Assembly (NCBI GenBank): GCA_022510865.1
Contig: JAFLSQ010000010.1
Location: 1 to 59,545, forward strand
Direction of reading: 5' to 3'
DNA length: 59,545 nucleotides
Origin: Treponema sp.
Lineage (GTDB): Bacteria > Spirochaetota > Spirochaetia > Treponematales > Treponemataceae
Below, piece by piece: positions 25,669 to 32,854 of this stretch; position 1 is the stretch's first letter, and each line of letters begins with the position of its first letter. The translations under genes and the position numbers were made by a program. The notes under the pieces were generated by a model that saw only the letters and a list, made by a program, of their open reading frames with translations, had not been told where the DNA came from and did no database searches.

Positions 25669-26352
25669 ATGGGCTACAAACATCTTCTTTTTGACATGGA
25701 CAACACGCTTTACCCCGCAAGTTCCGCAATGAACGACGGCATTACACGGCGAATGCTCGAATGTGTCGCTGATTTTTTTCACTGCACTTTTGAGCAGGCC
25801 GATGCTCTGCGCAGGGAGCGGATTGTCCACTTCTCAACTACGCTTGAATGGCTCAGAAGCGAGGGTATGAATGACGTGGAGGGCTTTCTTGCGCACGTGC
25901 ACCCCGCGAACGAGACCGATGAGCTTTTGCCGCAGCCCGGCTTAAGGGATTTTCTTACCTCGTTGCCGCACCCAAAATCCATTCTGACAAACGCGCCCCA
26001 CGAGCACGCCGACCGGGTTCTTGCAAAACTCGGGATTGCAGACCTTTTCGTGGCTGTCACCGATATCCGCGATGCGAATTTTAACGGCAAGCCATATCCC
26101 GACGCATACATCTCCGCTTTGAGAAAGGCCGGCTCAACGGTGGAGGACACGCTTTTTCTGGATGATATGCGGAAATACACTGATGGCTGGGAGGCACTTG
26201 GTGGCACTGCGGTTCTTATCGGGGAGGAGAACGGACGGCCGCTCGCACCGGACGCAAAGGCAATGAAATCGGCGCGGGAAATCAACAGTCTTGAAAAAAA
26301 AGGCAGAACAATTCGTCTTGGAAGTATTTACGAAATTAAGAAAATCTTGTAG
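25669..26352 (+). CDS. HAD-family phosphatase, pyrimidine 5'-nucleotidase type
   Basis: 227 residues. Motif I DMDNTLYP (nucleophile Asp and acid/base Asp), motif II ILTNAP, motif III lysine in NGKPYPD and motif IV LFLDDMRKYTDGW. A helical cap lies between motifs I and II. The sequence resembles the SDT1/YjjG group that dephosphorylates pyrimidine nucleotides, though substrates of HAD enzymes are hard to predict. The gene lacks a leader. A tRNA-Ala gene begins 16 bp after the stop. Confidence 0.88.
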   Translation: MGYKHLLFDMDNTLYPASSAMNDGITRRMLECVADFFHCTFEQADALRRERIVHFSTTLEWLRSEGMNDVEGFLAHVHPANETDELLPQPGLRDFLTSLPHPKSILTNAPHEHADRVLAKLGIADLFVAVTDIRDANFNGKPYPDAYISALRKAGSTVEDTLFLDDMRKYTDGWEALGGTAVLIGEENGRPLAPDAKAMKSAREINSLEKKGRTIRLGSIYEIKKIL

Positions 26353-26368
26353 AATACATATACTTTTT

Positions 26369-26441
26369 GGGGATATAGCTCAGTTGGTAGAGCATTTGGT
26401 TCGCAATCAAAGGGTCGTCGGTTCGAATCCGATTATCTCCA
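26369..26441 (+). tRNA. tRNA-Ala (anticodon CGC)
   Basis: 73 nt, complete cloverleaf: acceptor GGGGATA / TATCTCC with the G3-T70 wobble that marks alanine tRNAs, D stem GCTC/GAGC, anticodon stem TTTGG/TCAAA with loop TTCGCAA, 5-nt variable loop, T stem GTCGG/CCGAT with TTCGAAT. Discriminator A; CCA is not encoded (ACTT follows). It stands 16 bp after a HAD gene and 6 bp before the next ATG, so it is probably cut out of a longer transcript. Confidence 0.95.
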
Positions 26442-26447
26442 CTTGTT

Positions 26448-27368
26448 ATGAAACGCTTTCTCTGTGTCTGTTTAAGCTCCACAATTCAGCGCACAATCAC
26501 TTTTGCAAATCTTGAATTCGCGCAGGTAAATCGCTCTGAAAAATACAGGCAGGATGCGTCCGGCAAAGCGATTAACAGTGCGCGGGTTTTAAATCAGCTG
26601 GAAAAAGGATGTGTGCAGGCGGTCTGCCCACTTGGAAAAGAAAATCAGGCGCAGTTCGTCTCGCTTGCAGAAAAAGACGGATTGCCCATCTGTTTTGTGA
26701 CGATTCCCGGTGCGACGCGTGAATGCTGGACTTTGCTCAGCCGCGCGGACGGCACGACCACCGAGCTTGTCGTGAGCGAGCCTTCCTTGCCGGACGCGGA
26801 CAAAAAAGAGGTGGAGAGCGCGGAAATCCGTCTGCTAAAAAAAATCGCGGACGCGCTTGATTCTGTGGACGCGGTTCTGCTTGCGGGAAGCCGCCCGGAG
26901 ATTTGGTCAGAGAATCTTTATGCGACGATTGCCGGAATTTCCAAAGACAGCGGGAAAATCTTTCTGGCGGATTATATCGGCGCGGATTTGGAGCGCACGT
27001 TAAAATCCGCAGTGCCGGATGTCGTGAAAATAAATGATGAGGAATTCTGCCGGACTTTCTCGCTGGATTTTCCTTGCCCGGCCGAGGTGTTAAAATCGCA
27101 TATTATAGAAAAAAGCAAGGTTTACAAAAATGCGTTCGTAATCACACGCGGATGCGATTCAACTTTTGCGGCAAGAGACGGCGTTTTTTTTGAGCAGCGC
27201 ACGGAAAAAGTGAGCGCGGTGAACACGACTGCGTGCGGGGATAGTTTTAACGCGGGTTTTCTTTATGAATTCGTGCGCTCCGGCGATATGCAAAAATCGC
27301 TGGAAAAGGGAACCTGGTGCGCCGCGCGCAACGCCGAGCTGGAAGTTCCCGGCGGAATCAGGGAGTAA
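26448..27368 (+). CDS. PfkB-family sugar kinase, 1-phosphofructokinase-like
   Basis: 306 residues. Ribokinase-fold kinase. The N-terminal region aligns with 1-phosphofructokinases or tagatose-6-phosphate kinases (EVNRSEK-like segment reads QVNRSEKYRQDASGKAINSA, where the usual GGKG is SGKA). The C-terminal active site is TTACGDSFNAGF, with the catalytic Asp; the usual GAGD is ACGD. The deviations suggest a different sugar phosphate. The ATG is only 6 nt after the 3' end of tRNA-Ala, with no Shine-Dalgarno site, so tRNA 3' processing would leave an almost leaderless mRNA. Confidence 0.83.
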   Translation: MKRFLCVCLSSTIQRTITFANLEFAQVNRSEKYRQDASGKAINSARVLNQLEKGCVQAVCPLGKENQAQFVSLAEKDGLPICFVTIPGATRECWTLLSRADGTTTELVVSEPSLPDADKKEVESAEIRLLKKIADALDSVDAVLLAGSRPEIWSENLYATIAGISKDSGKIFLADYIGADLERTLKSAVPDVVKINDEEFCRTFSLDFPCPAEVLKSHIIEKSKVYKNAFVITRGCDSTFAARDGVFFEQRTEKVSAVNTTACGDSFNAGFLYEFVRSGDMQKSLEKGTWCAARNAELEVPGGIRE

Positions 27369-27437
27369 AATCCCGATTGCAAAAATCGCAATAATAATGG
27401 AAAATACGAGTATAATGCAAATAAAGAGAGGAAAATT

Positions 27438-28418
27438 ATGATTGAAAAAAAACCTTTGGTAACTGATTTATACACCGCGGATCCTTCTGCGCATGTTTTT
27501 AACGGCAAAATCTACATCTATCCTTCGCACGATGAGGATCGCGATGTTGAGAACAACGACAATGGCGACCAGTACGATATGAAAGATTATCACGTTTATG
27601 AGATGCAGGACACGGAAACTTTTCCGCGTGACTGCGGCTGCGTCCTCAAACTGGAGGATGTGAAATGGGCAAGCAAGCAGCTTTGGGCGCCGGACTGCGT
27701 GGAAAAAGACGGAAAGTATTACTTTGTGTTTCCTGCCAGAGACAAAGAGGGAATGTTCCGGATTGGGATTGCAAAGGGCGATTCCCCGGCCGGCCCGTTC
27801 AAACCAGAGCCTGATTATGTGAAAGGCACGTATTCCATTGACCCGTGCATGTTCCCCGACACAGACGGAAAATATTATCTTACTTTCGGCGGAATTTGGG
27901 GCGGACAGCTTGACCAGTACCGCAACAACAAATGGAGCGCGGACAACAAAGAGCCAAAAGGCGATGAAGCGGCGTGCACGCCAAAAATCGCGCTGATGAA
28001 AGACAACATGACCGAGCTTGCGGAGGAAGTCCGAGACCTTGTGATTGTGGATGAGGGCGGCAATCCTCTTACCGGCGGAGATGAGGAGCGGCGATATTTT
28101 GAGGACCCCTGGCTGTTCAAAAAAGACGACACATATTATTTCACGTATTCAACAGGAACGACGCATCTTCTGTGCTATGCCACAAGCAAAAATGTCTATG
28201 GCCCGTATACATACGGCGGCGTGATTCTCACACCCGTCCTCGGCTGGACAACTCATCATTCCATCCTTGAGTACAACGGAAAATGGTATCTTTTCTACCA
28301 CGACTGCGAGCTTTCAAAAGGAGTGAACCAGAAGCGCAACGTGAAATTCCGCGAGCTAAAATTCAACGACAAAGGCGGAATCATCACCATGAACGGGATG
28401 GACGGCCTGAGCCAGTAA
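27438..28418 (+). CDS. Glycoside hydrolase family 43 (beta-xylosidase/arabinofuranosidase type)
   Basis: 326 residues, no signal peptide, so cytoplasmic. Five-bladed beta-propeller; catalytic triad: general base D15 (TADPSAH), pKa-modulating D135 (SIDPCMF) and general acid E222 (YFEDPWLF). Such enzymes trim xylo- or arabino-oligosaccharides, fitting a plant-polysaccharide-using host-associated treponeme. TATAAT at 27411-27416 precedes it and GAGAGGA serves as ribosome-binding site. It ends 50 bp before a convergent XRE regulator. Confidence 0.93.
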   Translation: MIEKKPLVTDLYTADPSAHVFNGKIYIYPSHDEDRDVENNDNGDQYDMKDYHVYEMQDTETFPRDCGCVLKLEDVKWASKQLWAPDCVEKDGKYYFVFPARDKEGMFRIGIAKGDSPAGPFKPEPDYVKGTYSIDPCMFPDTDGKYYLTFGGIWGGQLDQYRNNKWSADNKEPKGDEAACTPKIALMKDNMTELAEEVRDLVIVDEGGNPLTGGDEERRYFEDPWLFKKDDTYYFTYSTGTTHLLCYATSKNVYGPYTYGGVILTPVLGWTTHHSILEYNGKWYLFYHDCELSKGVNQKRNVKFRELKFNDKGGIITMNGMDGLSQ

Positions 28419-28468
28419 GTCAGGCAGTTTTCAGTCGGCTGTTCCAGAAAAACCGGGGCAGCCGATTT

Positions 28469-28771
28469 TTATTCCCGCTTTTCCATCCTCCTGCCTATTT
28501 CAAAGTCGATGTAGGCTTTCAGCTCCTTTTTTATCTCCGCTTTCAGGTCGTTCTGCGGCGCGTCAAGTGCGAAAAGTTCGGCGGGCGTGATGTCAAAAAA
28601 CTCGATAATCCGGTTCAGATTGTCCGCCCCAAGCCAGTTCTGCTTCGTCTCCGTCTTTGCGATGGTCTCCTTGCTCACGCCGATTGCCTCTGCCAGCTGC
28701 TCCTGATTTATATGGCGCGATGCCCGGAGCCGTTTCAAGTTTTTTGCGAGCGCGTCCCGAATGTCATTCAT
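28469..28771 (-). CDS. Small XRE-family helix-turn-helix regulator
   Basis: 100 residues. HTH_3 domain at ~8-62 (LKRLRASRHINQEQLAEAIG, then SKETIAKTETKQNW), followed by a charged helix (DLKAEIKKELKAYIDFEIGRR) that may dimerise. No ligand domain. Transcribed divergently from the CotH-like lipoprotein gene 153 bp away, whose promoter it might control. A broken second copy of its middle part lies at 30618-30694. Confidence 0.87.
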   Translation of the reverse strand: MNDIRDALAKNLKRLRASRHINQEQLAEAIGVSKETIAKTETKQNWLGADNLNRIIEFFDITPAELFALDAPQNDLKAEIKKELKAYIDFEIGRRMEKRE

Positions 28772-28924
28772 AGGGGAAAGATACGCAAAAAAATCCGCTT
28801 GTTCGATGTAATTAAAATGCGATAATCGTACTTAAACTTTACTTTAAAACGAATTTTGATTACACTTATTGAAGTTAAACATCAATTAAGATGTATTTAT
28901 TCTTCATTAAGACAGGAGATTCGG
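28772..28924. promoter_or_regulatory. AT-rich divergent intergenic region, XRE gene / CotH gene
   Basis: 153 bp between two divergent starts, much more A+T-rich than its surroundings. It contains TTGAAGTTAAACATCAATTAA with half-sites that nearly mirror each other (GTTAAAC, ATTAAG) and AGGAG before the CotH start. No unambiguous -35/-10 pair was settled. A natural place for the XRE protein to bind. Confidence 0.4.
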
Positions 28925-30529
28925 ATGGTTTTTAGGAAAGATTTTAAGGCTAGGTTATCATTCCTTGCGATTTTCGTACTGATTTTTATTGCGGCGGCGT
29001 GCAGGCAAGAGGCCCCGCGCTACATTGACATTGTGGATGAGCCTGAGCCGCCTGTGGACGAGCCTGAGATTGATTTTGCGCTTCCGGGGCTTACGGCGGT
29101 CGTCTACAACGGAAAGACGCTCGTTTCGTGGAAGCCGATGGAGGGGGATGTTTCATTCGATTCCGTGCTGATTTTGCGGGATGGGGCGGTTGTCGCAGAA
29201 GTTCCGGCAGAAAAATCCGGGTGCACGATTGCGGAGAACCGCGCAGGAGCAGAATACGCGCTTGCAGTGAGGGCGGGCGAGAAAATCTCTGAAAAAAGGA
29301 TTGCCGTCACGTCCGTTGAACCGGGGCTTCCGGTGATTGAAGTGACGACGGTTGACGGCGAAGAGCCGACGTGCGGTTATCGTGCCGCGCCTCCGGGTGA
29401 GTCTGGTGCGGGCATCTGCGATGCGACGAAAGTTCCCGGACGGCTCGTGATGACAAGCGGCTCGGAAACTTGGTACGACAGCGGCGAGTACGATGAGGGC
29501 GCGAAAAAAGGGATGACTATCAAAATCCGCGGAAACACGAGCGCGTACTCTGCGAAAAAGCCTTACAAAATCAAGTTGCAGAAAGAGGCAAAGGCGGACT
29601 TGCTCGCAAAGCCGAACGGAAGGTCAGGCGGCAAGTTCGAGGAACGTGACTGGATTCTTTTGAAAGACGGCACATCGCTCAACACCTTCGTGGGGATGAC
29701 CGTGGCGGACATCGCGGGCACGGACTGGACTCCCGAGTTCGCCTTCGTTAACCTCGTCGTGAACGACAACTACCGCGGCGTGTACCTGCTGATTGAGTCG
29801 ATTAGTCAGAGCAAGGGCAGAATCAACGTGGACAAGGACACAGGTTACATCATTGAGCGCGACGCATACTGGTGGAACGAAGAGATGGAAGGCAATCCAA
29901 TTTTTAAAACGAATTCAGACAAAGGTTTCACTTTCAAGTACCCAGACGAGGACGACATCACCAATGCGCAAATCGAATACATCAAAAATTACATGAACGA
30001 CGTAGAGGCCGCCATTGCCGACGGTACTTACGGCGACTTTATTGAAACCGATACCTTCGCGCGCTGGCTGCTGATTCACGATTTGCTCGGCACGTGGGAC
30101 AGTGGTGGCTCTAACATTTACATGACAAAATATGACAATACTCCTGATTCGAAAATCAGAATGTCCACGCCGTGGGATTTTGATTCGAACTACCGCATGG
30201 AAAAAGCGTGGGCGAACATCCACAATAGTACTCGTTATGGTTATTTTCCATCTTTGCTCACAAGCGAGAACACGGAGTTTTTGCGGTCGTACAAGGCGCA
30301 GTGGGCTGATGTAAAAGGAAGCGTCCAACGCGAACTGAGCGCGGAGCTTTCGGCGTTGCAAGCGCGTCATGGCGATGCAATAAACGCCTCACGCCGCCTT
30401 GACGCGGCCAGATGGGGCAGCACGTACACATCGGTGGAGGCCAACATCACCAGTGCGGAAAACTGGTTTGCCACGCGTATTCCGTGGCTTGAGACGAACA
30501 TCGGGGCAATTCCTTTGTCAGATGAATGA
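28925..30529 (+). CDS. CotH-kinase-family lipoprotein
   Basis: 534 residues from MVFRKDFKARL, where AGGAG stands 6 nt upstream; an earlier in-frame start at 28856 is less likely. Signal peptide with lipobox FIAAAC, then an acidic Pro/Glu spacer, a fibronectin-III-like region (~45-145) and a CotH domain (~150-480): IKIRGNTS with KKPYKIKLQK, DWILLKDGTS, NYRGVYLLIESI, YIIERDA and PWDFDSNYR, which carry the nucleotide- and metal-binding residues of the spore-coat kinase CotH. Predicted surface or periplasmic protein kinase; targets unknown. It lies between an intact XRE gene and a broken piece of one. Confidence 0.88.
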   Translation: MVFRKDFKARLSFLAIFVLIFIAAACRQEAPRYIDIVDEPEPPVDEPEIDFALPGLTAVVYNGKTLVSWKPMEGDVSFDSVLILRDGAVVAEVPAEKSGCTIAENRAGAEYALAVRAGEKISEKRIAVTSVEPGLPVIEVTTVDGEEPTCGYRAAPPGESGAGICDATKVPGRLVMTSGSETWYDSGEYDEGAKKGMTIKIRGNTSAYSAKKPYKIKLQKEAKADLLAKPNGRSGGKFEERDWILLKDGTSLNTFVGMTVADIAGTDWTPEFAFVNLVVNDNYRGVYLLIESISQSKGRINVDKDTGYIIERDAYWWNEEMEGNPIFKTNSDKGFTFKYPDEDDITNAQIEYIKNYMNDVEAAIADGTYGDFIETDTFARWLLIHDLLGTWDSGGSNIYMTKYDNTPDSKIRMSTPWDFDSNYRMEKAWANIHNSTRYGYFPSLLTSENTEFLRSYKAQWADVKGSVQRELSAELSALQARHGDAINASRRLDAARWGSTYTSVEANITSAENWFATRIPWLETNIGAIPLSDE

Positions 30530-30551
30530 GTTTTACTGCATGAAATATTCA

Positions 30552-30590
30552 GTTTCTTGGTGTGAAACAAACAGTTTTGCACCAAGAAAC
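30552..30590 (+). terminator. Hairpin after the CotH gene
   Basis: Perfect 11-bp stem GTTTCTTGGTG / CACCAAGAAAC, extendable by four pairs after a 2-base mismatch, and followed by GCTCCGTTTTT. It begins 23 bases after the stop and probably ends that transcript. Confidence 0.6.
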
Positions 30591-30617
30591 GCTCCGTTTT
30601 TCGTTGCAAAATGCTTT

Positions 30618-30694
30618 GTTCTGCGGCGCGTCGAGCGTGAAAAGTTCGGCGGGCGGATGTCAAAAACTCGATAATCCGGTTCAAATTGTCCGCA
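30618..30694 (-). pseudogene. Relic of the XRE regulator gene
   Basis: These 77 bases match 28549-28627, the middle of the XRE gene, with about four substitutions and two single-base deletions (GCGGGCGGATG against GCGGGCGTGATG; CAAAAACTCG against CAAAAAACTCG). The deletions shift the frame and neither gene end is present, so it cannot make the protein. Confidence 0.88.
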
Positions 30695-30828
30695 TCGGGC
30701 AGTTTGATTTTGTGCTGGAATCCGCTTGAAAATCGTCCGCAAAAAAGTGCGATTTTTTATGTCGCAGACAGGCTTTCATTTAGTCCGCGCCTTGCAATCA
30801 GTTTTTCACGCGATTCATCGCTGTGTAA
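30695..30828. other. Intergenic sequence with a T-tailed hairpin
   Basis: No supported gene. AAAATCG (30729-30735) and CGATTTT (30750-30756) form a hairpin followed by TT, terminator-like on the plus strand. The rest is featureless. Confidence 0.4.
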
Positions 30829-30858
30829 TTGACTAAGGCATAGTTTTTCTGATATTAT
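30829..30858 (+). promoter_or_regulatory. Promoter of the CAT-anticodon tRNA
   Basis: TTGACT (30829-30834) - 18 bp - TATTAT (30853-30858). The mature tRNA begins 11 nt after the -10, leaving a 4-5 nt 5' trailer for RNase P. Confidence 0.7.
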
Positions 30859-30869
30859 CTTACCGATTC

Positions 30870-30942
30870 GGGCCATTAGCTCAGTGGTTAGAGCAGAGGA
30901 CTCATAATCCTTTGGTCCTTAGTTCAAGTCTAAGATGGCCCA
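30870..30942 (+). tRNA. tRNA with CAT anticodon, probably tRNA-Ile2 (lysidine type)
   Basis: 73 nt: acceptor GGGCCAT/ATGGCCC, D stem GCTC/GAGC, anticodon stem GAGGA/TCCTT with loop CTCATAA, T stem CTTAG/CTAAG with TTCAAGT, discriminator A. The stretch TTAGCTCAGTGGTTAGAGCA and the TTGGTC variable region are like E. coli tRNA-Ile2, whose C34 becomes lysidine and reads AUA. Elongator tRNA-Met is the alternative. It is not initiator tRNA: the anticodon stem lacks three G-C pairs and the first acceptor pair is matched. CCA is not encoded. Confidence 0.9.
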
Positions 30943-30944
30943 GA

Positions 30945-30976
30945 GCCGCTCTGCTTCGCAGAGCGGCGTTTCTTTT
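30945..30976 (+). terminator. Terminator of the tRNA gene
   Basis: GCCGCTCTGC-TTC-GCAGAGCGGC, a perfect 10-bp stem followed by GTTTCTTTT, three bases after the tRNA end. Confidence 0.85.
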
Positions 30977-30980
30977 CCTG

Positions 30981-31940
30981 TTATTTGTAGACTTCCCAAG
31001 TAGTTTTTACAAGAGTGTCCACATCGCTGAATTTTGGTTCCCAGCCGAGCAGTTCTTTTGCAAGTTTTGATGTTGCGTAGAGGCTCGCGGGGTCTCCGGG
31101 GCGGCGTGGCGCATCCTCGGCGGGAATAGGTTTTCCTGTGATTTTCCGGGCCGCGTCAATCAGCTCTTTTACTGTCGTTCCTTTTTCTGTGCCAAGGTTC
31201 AGCTTCAGGCTCTTGTGATTTTTTGCGATGTAATCAAGGGACATCACATGTGCGCGGGCAAGGTCTGTGACGTGGACATAATCGCGGATGCATGTGCCGT
31301 CACGTGTGTCATAATCCGTGCCAAAAACTTTAAGCTCCCGCTGTCCAAGGGCCGCCTCCATCACGCGCGGAAGAAGATTCTCTGGCTTCTGCTCCAGTCC
31401 GCGAATCTGGCCGTCGGGGTCATAGCCCGCAGCGTTGAAATATCGCAGAGCGGCAAATTTAAGGTCGCGAATCTGGTCGTACCAGTCCATGAATTCCTCG
31501 ATTTTGAGTTTTGTGAATCCGTAGTAATTGATTGGTTTCTGCGGATGATTCTCGTCCATCGGCAGATATTCAGGCTCCCCGAACGTTGCGGCAGAAGATG
31601 AGAAAATCATGATTTTGCAGCCGTGCCTTACCGCCGCATTCATAATGTTCAGAGTGCCGGTTATGTTGTTCACCGAATATTTTTCTGGCGCGACCATTGA
31701 CTCGCCCGCCGCCTTGAACGCGGCAAGGTGCACGAAGGCGTCAAAACCACGGGCAAAAGCATCGTCCAAATCACGCTCAATGAGGATGTTGCCGTAAATA
31801 AAATCATTTTCGGGAAAAAGATTGCAGCGAAGTCCGCTGGAAAGATTATCAAAAACCGTAACTTTATGTCCGGCTCTCATCATCTCTTTTACGACGTGGC
31901 TTCCAATGTAGCCTGCCCCGCCAATCACCAAAACTTTCAT
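30981..31940 (-). CDS. galE: UDP-glucose 4-epimerase
   Basis: 319 residues. Interconverts UDP-glucose and UDP-galactose. Rossmann NAD site GGAGYIGSHVV at the N terminus, FSSSAATFG with the catalytic Ser, and Y-x3-K in NYYGFTK. ATG at 31940 with GGAGG 7 nt upstream; a GTG one codon earlier is also possible. GalT is encoded 23 kb away in the same window, and a galactokinase is not seen. Confidence 0.96.
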   Translation of the reverse strand: MKVLVIGGAGYIGSHVVKEMMRAGHKVTVFDNLSSGLRCNLFPENDFIYGNILIERDLDDAFARGFDAFVHLAAFKAAGESMVAPEKYSVNNITGTLNIMNAAVRHGCKIMIFSSSAATFGEPEYLPMDENHPQKPINYYGFTKLKIEEFMDWYDQIRDLKFAALRYFNAAGYDPDGQIRGLEQKPENLLPRVMEAALGQRELKVFGTDYDTRDGTCIRDYVHVTDLARAHVMSLDYIAKNHKSLKLNLGTEKGTTVKELIDAARKITGKPIPAEDAPRRPGDPASLYATSKLAKELLGWEPKFSDVDTLVKTTWEVYK

Positions 31941-31969
31941 CACAAATCCTCCTTCATAAAAATTTATGC

Positions 31970-32371
31970 TCAGTTCATTTTATAAATTGCCAGCGCGATA
32001 TATGGATTTTCCGTGCTTTTTGCGATGCGCACCCAGAACGAATCAAAAAGCGAGTAGCCCGCAGGAATTTGTTGCAAAGAAAGCGACTCCTCCGCCTGGT
32101 CAACGTTCATCCCAAAATCAGAGAGGATGATGATTTCTGCGCCTGCCAGCTCCGGAAGCAGTCTCTTAACTTGCTCAATGTCACCGTTCGAGGCAGGCTC
32201 AACCCAATCCGGGATTTCCTGACCAAAACCCATGTATTTCCAGTCATCAAAACGTAACTTTTTTTCGGCACGTTTTTTTTCATTGTGACTTGTGTCAGAC
32301 GGCGTTGACGCGCAGCCAAAACTCAAGAGCAGGATTGCGGCAGGTAAAAGAACAGAAAAAATCTTTCTCAT
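31970..32371 (-). CDS. Small lipoprotein of unknown function
   Basis: 133 residues. Signal peptide with lipobox LLSFGC (Cys20), then a Ser/Lys-rich spacer. The remaining ~95 residues have the pattern of one small alpha/beta domain (WKYMGFGQEIPDW near the start, SFWVRIAKSTENPYIALAIY at the end). Family not recognised. An extended -10 TGA-TAGAAT ends 6 nt before the ATG, so the message should be leaderless. Divergent from another lipoprotein gene, also leaderless. Confidence 0.8.
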   Translation of the reverse strand: MRKIFSVLLPAAILLLSFGCASTPSDTSHNEKKRAEKKLRFDDWKYMGFGQEIPDWVEPASNGDIEQVKRLLPELAGAEIIILSDFGMNVDQAEESLSLQQIPAGYSLFDSFWVRIAKSTENPYIALAIYKMN

Positions 32372-32377
32372 TGCTTC

Positions 32378-32386
32378 ATTCTATCA
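32378..32386 (-). promoter_or_regulatory. Extended -10 of the 31970-32371 lipoprotein gene
   Basis: TG-A-TAGAAT on the minus strand (TAGAAT 32383-32378). The ATG follows after 6 nt. Confidence 0.6.
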
Positions 32387-32421
32387 GATAAAAACTCTTA
32401 TGAGAAGATGGCGCGTTGTCA

Positions 32422-32450
32422 TTGCTATTGTGATATTTTTGAGGTAAACT
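32422..32450 (+). promoter_or_regulatory. Promoter of the TPR-like lipoprotein gene
   Basis: TTGCTA (32422-32427) - 17 bp - TAAACT (32445-32450), then 8 nt to the ATG. Confidence 0.6.
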
Positions 32451-32458
32451 GCAATCGT

Positions 32459-32845
32459 ATGAAAAAAACAGCGTTAATTCTTTCAGCGGCAGGTTTGATG
32501 ATTTTTATGGCCTCCTGCACGACAATCAAATATATTCCTGAGGACAAGACTCCCGCGCAGATTATTCAGATGGGGCAGAACGCCGCGGCTTCATCATCGT
32601 ATAGGTCTGCGATTTTCTGCTATGAGACCGCAATCCAGAGATTCGGGTCAAATCCATCGGTTCTGGCGGAGGCTCAGTATGAGATTGGCTATGTCTATCT
32701 TAAGCAGAAAAAATACGAGCAGTCTTACGATGCGTTCACAAGCCTTCTGGAATTGTATGACAGTTTCGGCGCGGCGCTTCCGCCGGCATACAAAAAGCTT
32801 GCGGAGATTGAGATAGAAAAAATCCCGGAGCGTTATAAAAAATAG
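32459..32845 (+). CDS. TPR-like lipoprotein
   Basis: 128 residues from MKKTALILSAAG; an in-frame ATG at 32408 lies upstream of the -10. Signal peptide with lipobox MASC (Cys20). Residues ~30-120 look like two tetratricopeptide repeats (SYRSAIFCYETAIQRFG and AQYEIGYVYLKQKKYEQSY), similar to the start of BamD/YbgF-type outer-membrane assembly proteins but too short to be full BamD. It converges on the VWA gene, 9 bp between stops. Confidence 0.82.
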   Translation: MKKTALILSAAGLMIFMASCTTIKYIPEDKTPAQIIQMGQNAAASSSYRSAIFCYETAIQRFGSNPSVLAEAQYEIGYVYLKQKKYEQSYDAFTSLLELYDSFGAALPPAYKKLAEIEIEKIPERYKK

Positions 32846-32854
32846 CCGGATTTC

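Noticed and set aside
30870..30942. Initiator tRNA-Met
   Set aside because: The anticodon stem lacks the three consecutive G-C pairs and the first acceptor pair is matched; sequence is closest to tRNA-Ile2.
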